Positions 25,174-31,564 of a stretch of 34,351 nt of DNA are shown here, one piece after another. The position numbers and the translations under genes were made by a program. How positions within the stretch are numbered: position 1 is the stretch's first letter; each line of letters starts with the position of its first letter. The notes beneath the pieces are model-generated. The model did not search any database. It was not told where the DNA came from and saw nothing but the letters and a program-made list of their open reading frames with translations. This DNA is from Halopenitus persicus (GTDB taxonomy: Archaea > Halobacteriota > Halobacteria > Halobacteriales > Haloferacaceae), in contig NZ_FNPC01000016.1 in assembly GCF_900107205.1 (NCBI RefSeq), positions 1-34,351 on the forward strand, read 5' to 3'.

Positions 25174-25407
25174 ATGGGAGTTCTCGATGCGTTTGGTTCG
25201 TTGGCTAGTTCGCTACTCGCTGGGATCGTTATGCTCGCCTTCGTTATCCTGAGTTTGTTCGTCACGGTGTTTGTCGTGGATGTCGCAGCAGCGATAGCCG
25301 GACTGAACCCAGATGATGGCTTTGTCGTTCTTGGAGCGACGATCCTCGCTGGGAGTGCCATCCTCGCTGGCGGCGTGGGCTTTGCACGGCCTGAAGAACA
25401 AACCTAG
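25174..25407 (+). CDS. 77-residue membrane protein
   Basis: The protein has two hydrophobic segments (about 14-42 and 48-70) rich in Ala, Val and Gly, joined by GLNPDDG, and a short polar end (ARPEEQT). The ATG at 25174 is the first in frame after a stop. It probably spans the membrane twice. The family is not recognised. The gene lies just after the composite repeat and before the aspartoacylase-like gene on the same strand. Confidence 0.6.
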   Translation: MGVLDAFGSLASSLLAGIVMLAFVILSLFVTVFVVDVAAAIAGLNPDDGFVVLGATILAGSAILAGGVGFARPEEQT

Positions 25408-25619
25408 GAACACGTCACTATCTGAGTCTTGTATTTCCGACACCGACCAATAGGTGAGTTCTCTTAATCGGTGTAGTTCGAACCGAGGTCCAGTGGAACG
25501 AGGTATTACGGCGACGAACCGGGTCCAAAATCAAGCTCAAAACAGCTGTTTGACGAGTTCCAGTATGACTGGACGTCAGGAGCATAACTGTTGTATGCTG
25601 TCCGAGCATCAGATCAGCA

Positions 25620-26693
25620 ATGAGCGACCAGAGCCCTGAGCCGTTTCGCTACGACGCACAGGTCGATCCGGGCGAAAAGCGACAATTTCGCTACGAGGTA
25701 GGGGAGACGTATCTCGGTGACCCCGTCGAAATTCCGGTGACGATCATCAACGGTCAACACGCTGGCCCCCGGGTGTTCCTGACGGCGGGGATTCACGGCG
25801 ACGAACTGAACGGCGTGAAGGTGCTTCAGGAGGTCGCCGCGAGGTTCTCACCCGCCGAGGTGCATGGCACGCTGGTCTGTCTGCACGTCGTGAACGTCCC
25901 CGGATTCCAGACCCAACAGCGGGATATTCCCATTTACGATCAGGACCTTAACCGCTCGTTCCCCGGGCGTGAGGGGAGCAATACCGCCGGTCGAATGGCC
26001 CATCAAGTGTACAGCCGGTTCATCCAGCAGTGCGATCTCGGAATCGACTTCCACACTTCGACGCGCAACCGGACGACGATGTTCCACGTTCGTGCGGACA
26101 CGTCCGCTCCCGAGGTCCAGCGGCTCGCGGAGGCGTTCGGTGCCAACGTCGTCCTGGCAGGTGCTGGTGACGTGGGGTCGTTGCGGACGGTCGCTACTGC
26201 CGACGGCATCCCCACGATCACCGTCGAGATGGGGAAGGCTCACCGCTTCCAGCGGCCGCTCATCGATCGGGGAAACGTCGGCGTCGAGAACGTCCTTGCG
26301 GAGTACGACGTCCTGCCGGAAGCGACGGTCGCGGAACCAGCCTGGCGGAAGGTACTCGGCGGTGATCAGGAGAAACGCTGGCTGCGCGCGGACACAGGTG
26401 GACTCGTCGAGATGGAGTGGGGTCCCACGCCGCTGGTTCACGAGGGAGACTCCATCTGCACGGTCAGCGATCACTTCAGCACCGAGGAGCACATCGTCGA
26501 GGCACCGTTTACGGGCATCCTCGTCGGCGTCCTGGAGAACCCCGTTGCGCTGCCCGGCCACCCGCTGTGTCACCTCGCACGTATCGATACCGAGACCCAC
26601 ACCGAGATCGAGGCCGAGATCGACCGCGGCGAGTTCGACGGCTACCGCGCGTTCGGTCTACGATGGATGGGAGATGGTGAGGAGGCGGAGTAG
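25620..26693 (+). CDS. Succinylglutamate desuccinylase/aspartoacylase-family zinc hydrolase
   Basis: This 357-residue protein belongs to the M14-like AstE/AspA family. The metal-binding motif TAGIHGDELNG gives His59 and Glu62; DLNRSFPG (about 110-117) is the conserved Asn/Arg substrate segment; DFHTSTRNRTT supplies the third ligand, His145; TITVEMGK carries the presumed catalytic Glu203. The C-terminal third (LGGDQEKRWLRADTGGLVEM onward) is the beta domain of the family, which often reads like a biotinyl-lipoyl fold. Such enzymes remove acyl groups from amino acids; the substrate here is not defined. GC content is clearly higher than in the flanking DNA, suggesting it was brought in as cargo between the repeats. 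It probably has its own promoter. Confidence 0.9.
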   Translation: MSDQSPEPFRYDAQVDPGEKRQFRYEVGETYLGDPVEIPVTIINGQHAGPRVFLTAGIHGDELNGVKVLQEVAARFSPAEVHGTLVCLHVVNVPGFQTQQRDIPIYDQDLNRSFPGREGSNTAGRMAHQVYSRFIQQCDLGIDFHTSTRNRTTMFHVRADTSAPEVQRLAEAFGANVVLAGAGDVGSLRTVATADGIPTITVEMGKAHRFQRPLIDRGNVGVENVLAEYDVLPEATVAEPAWRKVLGGDQEKRWLRADTGGLVEMEWGPTPLVHEGDSICTVSDHFSTEEHIVEAPFTGILVGVLENPVALPGHPLCHLARIDTETHTEIEAEIDRGEFDGYRAFGLRWMGDGEEAE

Positions 26694-26775
26694 GCCACTA
26701 TAGAGACTGAACACGCAACTTCCCCGGATCTCACCCACGGGGAGTTCCTGACCGGTAGCGATCGAGTCAACGGTT

Positions 26776-26887
26776 TGACCGGTACGTGAGTTTCCTGTAC
26801 TGACCACAACCGGCTCAAGACGTATCATCTACTGAGGATTTCAACAGAACCACTATAGTATGAAACAGCCGTTGCTGAAGATTGCTT
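26776..26887. repeat. Composite dispersed repeat, copy 3, with inverted terminal motif
   Basis: 26776-26820 matches the gtgag..cctgtactga element. 26834-26851 is the terminal motif in reverse orientation (gaggatttcaacagaacc). 26858-26887 is the tatgaaacagccg..tgctgaag.ttgctta part. The stop codon of the membrane gene at 26886 lies within the repeat's last bases. Confidence 0.55.
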
Positions 26888-27272
26888 ATAATTTACTCCG
26901 CAATTCGTTGAGGGCGATAAGGACGTAGAGTAGGCCAACGAGACGCGTCCCTGTGTATACCCACGGCTTCCACTCAGGTGTCGACTCGTTAGTGTACGCT
27001 ACTTCCCCTCCATAGTCCACGTAGGTGCGTGGGTAGAGGAGTGCGAGGAGACCGATGAGTCCGAGGAATTTTTTGAACGTCGAATACGACTCCTCACTCC
27101 GCCACATCATCCCGAGAAAGACCAGCCCTTCGAGACGAGCACCGGGAATTACCCAAGACCGCCAGTCACAGCCACTGGGATTGTCGAGTGCGAGTCGTTC
27201 AGCGGTGGTAATGAGGGTTTCCGGGACGAGGACCTCAATAGTGCAGATCGTGGTAAGCAGTGGGCGAAGCAT
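26886..27272 (-). CDS. 128-residue membrane protein with an internal duplication
   Basis: Hydrophobic segments lie at about 2-18, 43-58, 66-80 and 106-122. Two segments resemble each other: DWRSWVIPGARLEGLVFLGM and EWKPWVYTGTRLVGLLYVLI, both W..WV..G.RL.GL..L, suggesting duplication of a two-helix unit. The family is not recognised. It probably has a membrane role. The start is the first ATG in frame and its stop is inside a dispersed repeat. Confidence 0.6.
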   Translation of the reverse strand: MLRPLLTTICTIEVLVPETLITTAERLALDNPSGCDWRSWVIPGARLEGLVFLGMMWRSEESYSTFKKFLGLIGLLALLYPRTYVDYGGEVAYTNESTPEWKPWVYTGTRLVGLLYVLIALNELRSKL

Positions 27273-27404
27273 ACGTACTGGTGGGTGTCAGTCACGATAA
27301 TACTACGGCGTGTAATGATAGATGTAGAGAGCCTTCCAATAGTCTCCTTGCACCACGATTTAGGATTAGACAGATATCAAATTCTGTATGCTTCAGCGGA
27401 GCGA

Positions 27405-27620
27405 TTACTCCTGCTTTTGATTTGGGTTAGACCAATAATAGAGACCAGTCAGGGTTAGACCGATTCCGATCGCAAAAGCATAGTTTGGATCCCCAAGAGC
27501 GAAAGTAACTGCAAGTGAACCAGAGGCAGCTGTAATCCCGGTGAGGATGGCATATTCACCACGGGACAATCCCCACACCCAATCATCGAGGCGTCGATAC
27601 ACCTGTCTTATTTTGTCCAT
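27405..27620 (-). CDS. 71-residue membrane protein
   Basis: The ATG at 27620 is preferred (an ATG at 27644 is also in frame). The polar, basic N-terminus (DKIRQVYRRLDDWVWGLSRGEY) is followed by two hydrophobic segments (about 23-42 and 46-62) and a polar Lys/Gln end. This design is common in small haloarchaeal membrane proteins of unknown role. It is alone on its strand between repeat fragments. Confidence 0.6.
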   Translation of the reverse strand: MDKIRQVYRRLDDWVWGLSRGEYAILTGITAASGSLAVTFALGDPNYAFAIGIGLTLTGLYYWSNPNQKQE

Positions 27621-27680
27621 CCGCGCTATCTTTGTTGAAGGCAAAAGTGCGTTGTCATTACGTGACTTAAGGGATTCAAG

Positions 27681-27750
27681 CTTTGTTGAAATCCAGTTCG
27701 CTCGACAAATTCTCGTCTGAAACAGCTGGTCACTGAAGGCCGCGCATCTC
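27681..27750 (+). repeat. Dispersed repeat, copy 4
   Basis: ctttgttgaaatcc is followed by ttctcgtctgaaacagctgg and cactgaagg, the same order as copy 1. A reverse-oriented terminal motif lies at 28367-28384, so these two bound a 0.7-kb stretch holding one membrane gene. Confidence 0.55.
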
Positions 27751-27913
27751 GAAGTATGTCATCTGCCGTCTCCTGAAGAGGAATCGCGTAACACGAAAGA
27801 GGATGTTCTACTGGGATTGCGTTGAGGAATTATTTTGTATCTTAAACAGGAACTCGTCGGTTATGGTCCCCTATATCAGCGAGGTGCTGTTCAACGAGCC
27901 ACAAGGCCGTCCT

Positions 27914-28159
27914 ATGGCACTCTTTCAGTTCGGCGTGTCGCTTACCTTTCTGTGTCTGTTCGTATATGCTTGGAGCGTCGGCGACGCTGGCGAAACTCGG
28001 TGGTTACTATTTATGGTCGTCGGAACTGCGCTATCCGGAATCGCCGAGTCCCTTCCAGAGGCTCAGCTACGAGCGGTAGGCGTTCTCCGTTCCGCAGCGG
28101 TCCTCGTTTTGCTGTGCGTCGTCGCTGCTCCCTTCTTCAATCTCGAATTTATTATCTAA
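27914..28159 (+). CDS. 81-residue membrane protein
   Basis: The ATG at 27914 starts just before the first hydrophobic segment; ATGs at 27863 and 27803 are in frame and would add a polar extension. Three hydrophobic segments (about 5-21, 29-46 and 56-78) are joined by GDAGETR and PEAQLR. The family is not recognised. It lies between two oppositely oriented terminal motifs, and may be cargo of a small element. Confidence 0.55.
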   Translation: MALFQFGVSLTFLCLFVYAWSVGDAGETRWLLFMVVGTALSGIAESLPEAQLRAVGVLRSAAVLVLLCVVAAPFFNLEFII

Positions 28160-28514
28160 GTATAACCGTCGGTGTTGTCGTTCTCTGTACCGATCTCCTC
28201 CGACGGGCGTATTGGTTATTGTAAGGTCAATTCGCAGTATTACTCTTCATCTGGCATCTTGAACTATATTTGACTCGAATAGACTCCTGCTGCATACACC
28301 CTCTGTAGTTAGTGCCCAGTCGTTACTCTGTATGGACCGCGACCGAGGCCAAATATATCACTTGCTGAGGATTTCAACAGAGCCAGAATTCACTATTCAC
28401 TCGCGTTGCCCCTATCTCGGCGTGTTGATCAGGACCTAACGACCAGTATTGCTCCCCGCAGAGAATTTTTCCTCCCCTGAAGGGCGAGGGGATACAGCAA
28501 TCCTCTCGGAAACT
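28160..28514. other. 355-base gap with repeat fragment and promoter palindrome
   Basis: The gap holds a terminal motif in reverse orientation (28367-28384: gaggatttcaacagagcc) and the promoter-type palindrome (28461-28494). The rest shows no gene. Confidence 0.5.
28461..28494. promoter_or_regulatory. G/C palindrome upstream of paralog B
   Basis: gagaattttt is followed by cctcccc.....gggcgagggg(ata), 21 bases before the ATG at 28515. It matches the element at 23073-23101 in front of the paralogous gene in composition, order and distance. Confidence 0.45.
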
Positions 28515-28955
28515 ATGAACTCGGACAAGCATCCACACGATCGTACCGAGGAGCACACGTACACACAGGCATTTACTGGCTCACCATCGTGGGAGAATCT
28601 CCAGCTCTCCATACCCAATCAGCTCTCCAATCCGGCGCTTGAATCGTTCGTCCAGTGTGTCCTCATCGAACTTACGGAGGGAACTCTCACTGCAGAGTAC
28701 GTTTCTCGGGGGACTTCCGAGGCCGAGCGACTCCTGTTCGTTGCGGATGACGATCGTGGTGACTGGTTCCGGCAGTACACGTACACTGACCGATACGGGA
28801 TGGAGAAGCGTCGGTGTCCCCGTGCCGAGGTTCGATCAACGCTCCTCTCGCTTTTAGGCCAAGAGTCGAAACACGATATACATCAAGGGTCCAACGGACA
28901 GGATTTCTTCCACCTGACCCTTGATGAACTCCAATGGGAGGCGGAGTTTCTGTGA
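28515..28955 (+). CDS. Unknown protein, paralog B of a duplicated pair
   Basis: I chose ATG 28515 (146 residues); the frame is open from 28449 but would include the palindrome. After a polar His/Asp/Glu-rich N-terminus comes the shared block LQLSIPNQLSNPALESFVQC, VLIELTEGTLTAEYV, then DWFRQYTYTDRYGMEKRRCP and AEVRSTLLSLLGQ, aligned with paralog A at 23134. Its C-terminal 40 residues differ (DFFHLTLDELQWEAEFL). No membrane segment or known domain is seen. The next gene, a Fic-domain protein, is convergent with 13 bases between stops. Confidence 0.72.
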   Translation: MNSDKHPHDRTEEHTYTQAFTGSPSWENLQLSIPNQLSNPALESFVQCVLIELTEGTLTAEYVSRGTSEAERLLFVADDDRGDWFRQYTYTDRYGMEKRRCPRAEVRSTLLSLLGQESKHDIHQGSNGQDFFHLTLDELQWEAEFL

Positions 28956-28968
28956 GCTCCGGGACGAT

Positions 28969-30129
28969 TCAGGGATTATAGGGTTCGACGATCTCGAGAA
29001 CTTCCGGAACCTCGTATCGACGATTCCGTTGTTGACCCGTTGTCTCTCGTAACACCCCGTCATCCCAGAGACGTCGGATAGCCTGATTGACCGCAGGTTG
29101 TGAGCGGTTTAGTCCATCAACGGCCTGTGGTTCGGTGAGATATGGATGTTCGATGATGAAATCGATAAGTTCGCGAATGACGACACCGTGTCCCTGATAC
29201 TGATCCTGGTAGCGATCACGGAGCGCGAGCAATTCCCGAGCGACGGTGTATGCCTCGCGACCCTGTTCAGCGATCGCCTGAACGAAAAACGACACCCATT
29301 CCGTCCACGCCCCATCGCGACTCACTGCGAGGAGGTTATCGAGATAGGCATCACGGTTCGCGTTGAAATACGATGACGGGTACAGATATGGACCGGGAAG
29401 TAGATCCCACTTATAGAGGGCCAGCATCACAAGGAGCCGACCAAGCCGCCCGTTACCGTCCTGAAACGGATGGATCGTCTCAAATTGGTAGTGGATTAAG
29501 GCTAAATCAACCAGCGGTGCGTACGTTGGTCCCGAGCGGATGTACTGGAGAAGGCTCCGTAGTGCGTACGGAATACTCGCTGGTGGTGTCGGTACGAAGC
29601 GTGCTTCACTGAGCGGCGTTCCGGGCTCGTCGATACCCACCAGATCCTCGCGAAGCTCACCTGGATTTTTTCGTTCACCACGGGCACCCTGAAGCAGGAT
29701 CGTATGTAATCGGCAGAGTAGGTCCCTATCCAACTCGGCCCCATCACGGAGCGCCGTTATCCCGGTCGTGATCGCCTCAACGTAGTTCTGAGCCTCCGCA
29801 ATATCGGCTCGTTCCGTTTCGGTTTGGCCAGGTTCTTCGCCGGCCTCCCGTCGATAGATGTCCGAAAGCGTAAGCCGTGTCGTCGTCTCAATATTCGAAG
29901 ACTCAACTGCCTCACGATGGATGAGCGGGCTCAGAATGACCTCAGGCGAGTCAAGCCACGTATCCAAATCCGAGAGCTGTCCTACGGCATACATCGCATC
30001 CCCGTTCTCAGTTAGTAGGGAATGAGTTGCGTCAAGATCTGGCGGGAGCGGATCCGGGCTGAAGGCGAAGATCCCATCGATCATCTCAACCTCTCCAGGG
30101 GGATCATCGGCAAAGTTCTCGGGTCGCAT
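28969..30129 (-). CDS. Fic-domain protein with winged-helix C-terminus
   Basis: This 386-residue protein carries the Fic motif HPFQDGNGRLGR (about 220-231, catalytic His220), the hallmark of enzymes that transfer AMP or other phosphate groups onto target proteins. Upstream, REAVESSNIE (72-81) matches the inhibitory-helix motif (S/T)xxxE(G/N), but Glu81 is followed by Thr rather than Gly or Asn. The C-terminal part (about 315-386) is a winged helix (YLTEPQAVDGLNRSQPAVNQ, then RRLWDDGVLRE), typical of Fic/DOC-like proteins that also bind DNA. It has no adjacent antitoxin. A perfect inverted repeat lies at its promoter, suggesting autoregulation. Confidence 0.92.
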   Translation of the reverse strand: MRPENFADDPPGEVEMIDGIFAFSPDPLPPDLDATHSLLTENGDAMYAVGQLSDLDTWLDSPEVILSPLIHREAVESSNIETTTRLTLSDIYRREAGEEPGQTETERADIAEAQNYVEAITTGITALRDGAELDRDLLCRLHTILLQGARGERKNPGELREDLVGIDEPGTPLSEARFVPTPPASIPYALRSLLQYIRSGPTYAPLVDLALIHYQFETIHPFQDGNGRLGRLLVMLALYKWDLLPGPYLYPSSYFNANRDAYLDNLLAVSRDGAWTEWVSFFVQAIAEQGREAYTVARELLALRDRYQDQYQGHGVVIRELIDFIIEHPYLTEPQAVDGLNRSQPAVNQAIRRLWDDGVLRETTGQQRNRRYEVPEVLEIVEPYNP

Positions 30130-30130
30130 T

Positions 30131-30187
30131 GTTATCTAACACACTCATCTACACCAATATAGATAACGATACTAGGGTAAATTATCT
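30131..30187. promoter_or_regulatory. Candidate operator for the Fic gene
   Basis: gttatct (30131-30137) and its reverse complement agataac (30161-30167) lie just upstream of the Fic start. A third half-site, attatct, lies at 30181-30187. Repression by the Fic protein's own winged helix is plausible but inferred. Confidence 0.5.
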
Positions 30188-30260
30188 AATATCCACCTAT
30201 CCCTCATTTAGGATAGTATTCGGTATACGCTCTATCTTATTCTAGCATACTATCATTCAG

Positions 30261-30370
30261 CCCTCACTATCCACTACTTCTATATTTCTTCACCTGAACC
30301 TAAGCGATGAAATTTGCGAACGAGTCGAATCGACCAAAACACCTAGTCTCCAGTGGAAACAGAGGGGATG
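30261..30370. other. Candidate replication origin: ORB-like element, degenerate inverted partner, AT-rich flank
   Basis: 30346-30370 reads ctccagtggaaac followed by agagggg, close to the archaeal origin recognition box core (tccA..GGAAAC with a G-run) bound by Orc1/Cdc6. On the opposite strand at 30261-30279 a degenerate copy (agtgga.a..gaggg, 12 of 15) faces it. The DNA at 30170-30300 is AT-rich, as expected of an unwinding region. No orc1/cdc6 gene is visible in the window. Confidence 0.45.
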
Positions 30371-30391
30371 AGGTCATATCTCAAGCTCTCT

Positions 30392-30721
30392 ATGATGTTT
30401 GAGTGAACTAGATCTCGTCTCAAAGGTGGGCCCGAGGATACAGACACTGAGACGTCTGATTCGTGGGAGTGGAGTGTCGGGCCCACACCTGTGTGCCTCT
30501 GCGGATGCGTCTGGGGAACGTATCCGATGGCTGAAGACCACTCACCGTGCTCTTACAGCCGTCTTGGTCGGGTATGGAGAGGTGGAACACGCTGGGTGAA
30601 CGAGTTCCACTGCGTCTCCATTAATTCCTATCTATACAGTATTCAAAAAACTTGTCGATCGAATCGTCTCCTTGCGATTTACTCCCGTACCAAGATGGCT
30701 ATCGGGGCTTCCCGCCACTGA
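30392..30721 (+). pseudogene. Possible cysteine-rich gene with in-frame TGA
   Basis: ATG 30392 is followed after four codons by TGA (30404-30406), then the same frame is open to 30721. The downstream peptide looks protein-like: TDTETSDSWEWSVGP, PVCLCGCVWGTY, AEDHSPCSYSRLGRV, GTRWVNEFHC. Four to five Cys in a CxCxC-like arrangement suggest metal binding. An in-frame GTG lies at 30491. The family is not recognised. A strong inverted repeat (30426-30486) overlaps its 5' half, so it may be non-coding origin DNA instead. Confidence 0.3.
30426..30486. repeat. 10-bp perfect inverted repeat next to the ORB-like element
   Basis: gtgggcccga (30426-30435) and its reverse complement (30477-30486) are 41 bases apart; each arm contains a gggccc palindrome. 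A second perfect 7-bp pair (gtggaac/gttccac, 30582-30588 and 30604-30610) follows. Such repeats are expected around plasmid origins. Confidence 0.6.
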
Positions 30722-30761
30722 CGTCTTCGAAAGAAAACAACCACTTCGAACGTGACCCGGG

Positions 30762-30929
30762 CTACAGATCTCGCGGCTGGACCGTCTTCCGATCGTTTGC
30801 GTCAGCACGTTCAGCAGCTTCCTCAAGAAGTTCCTCGACCTCCTCGTTGAGTGCGTCGTAGAAATCTGCGGAAACGTTGTTCCCCTCGAGTGCCTCTTTC
30901 ACTGCTGCCTTAACGATCAGGTCTGACAT
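30762..30929 (-). CDS. Histone-fold protein (DUF1931-like)
   Basis: ATG 30929 to TAG 30762 gives 55 residues. The sequence has the pattern of small haloarchaeal histone-fold proteins: DLIVKAAVKEALEGNNVSAD, FYDALNEEVEELLEEAAERA, and the conserved end ANDRKTVQPRDL, which matches the RKTV.P.D loop and last helix of archaeal histones. These proteins probably form dimers and affect DNA packing or gene expression. It faces the GC-rich stem-loop region and the RPA-like gene. The call is firm from sequence pattern. Confidence 0.88.
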   Translation of the reverse strand: MSDLIVKAAVKEALEGNNVSADFYDALNEEVEELLEEAAERADANDRKTVQPRDL

Positions 30930-31200
30930 ACGCTATATTCTCTCTCAGGCGGTGACTAAAGGTATCCGTTTTCTCCTACCTTTGCCGTTTCTTCGGATTC
31001 GGCGCCGCCGTGACTTCTTCGCTCGTCCAAACAGATCTCGAATGTCGAGGTCGAATCGCTCCGAATCCACCAATAATGTCCTCTCTCCGCTCGAGACCAG
31101 GAACGATTCGTGGTCATCTTCGACCTTCGCTTGTGTTTCGGCCCGCACCGCTCGCGTCGCCACCCTCCGCATCGCTCGCGACCGACCATTCCGGGCGTGC

Positions 31201-31475
31201 GGGCGCTCTCCGCACCGCGAGCGCCCGTTCCGGGCATCTGCTCTCGACGCCAGCGGGTAACCGCAGGGGGTTGCGCTGCGTAGCTGCTCACCCCCTACGC
31301 TTACTCCGCTGGACGCTCGCTCCGGGTGGCTTATCGATCGCTCACTCCGTTCGCGATCGAGACGCACCTCACTGCGTTCGGTGCGACAGCGCGCGGTGCT
31401 GGATGTGTCCTCTTACCCGGCGCGCTCTCGCTCGCGCCCAAAAGGGCGCTCGCGAAGGCGCGAGCGAGAGCGCGC
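31201..31475. repeat. GC-rich run of five stem-loops upstream of the RPA-like gene
   Basis: Perfect arms occur at 31201-31208/31219-31226 (8 bp), 31250-31256/31306-31312 (7 bp, enclosing a ggggg/ccccc pair), 31334-31341/31353-31360 (8 bp), 31363-31368/31380-31385 (6 bp) and 31420-31438/31457-31475 (19 bp, enclosing gcgccc-aaaa-gggcgc). The third and fourth share a ctcact.cgttcg loop. This lies in a 635-base gap (30930-31564) without a convincing gene; a long open frame through it looks like a by-product of high GC. Confidence 0.7.
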
Positions 31476-31564
31476 AGTCGGTTGGTCGGTCAGCGAGAAG
31501 AGCCACGGCTGGAGAGTCGTGGTGTCGAAAGAAGACGCCGAGTGAGCGCCTTCAGGGCTCAGCA

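Larger units (their letters stand above)
24671..26861. mobile_element. 2.19-kb segment bounded by a 27-bp inverted repeat
   Basis: The 27 bases at 24671-24697 and the reverse complement of 26835-26861 agree at 25 of 27 positions. The inner 17 bases begin ggctctg.tgaaatcct, similar to IS6-family terminal repeats (IS6100/IS26: ggc.ctgttgcaaa). The segment carries a 54-residue membrane gene, a 77-residue membrane gene and an aspartoacylase-like gene, but no transposase. It may be a non-autonomous transposon mobilised by an IS6-type enzyme, or chance placement of two solo ends. Confidence 0.5.

Noticed and set aside
25488-25507. tccagtggaacgagg as a second ORB element
   Set aside because: It lacks one A of the ggaaac core and has no G-run, AT-rich flank or inverted partner.
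25848-26600. Long open frames on both strands across the aspartoacylase-like gene
   Set aside because: High GC keeps several frames open; only the frame at 25620-26693 carries family motifs.
31010-31564. Upstream extension of the RPA-like frame by 185 codons
   Set aside because: It runs through the stem-loop cluster with Arg/Ala/Ser-rich low-complexity peptide; the ATG at 31565 fits the protein family better.
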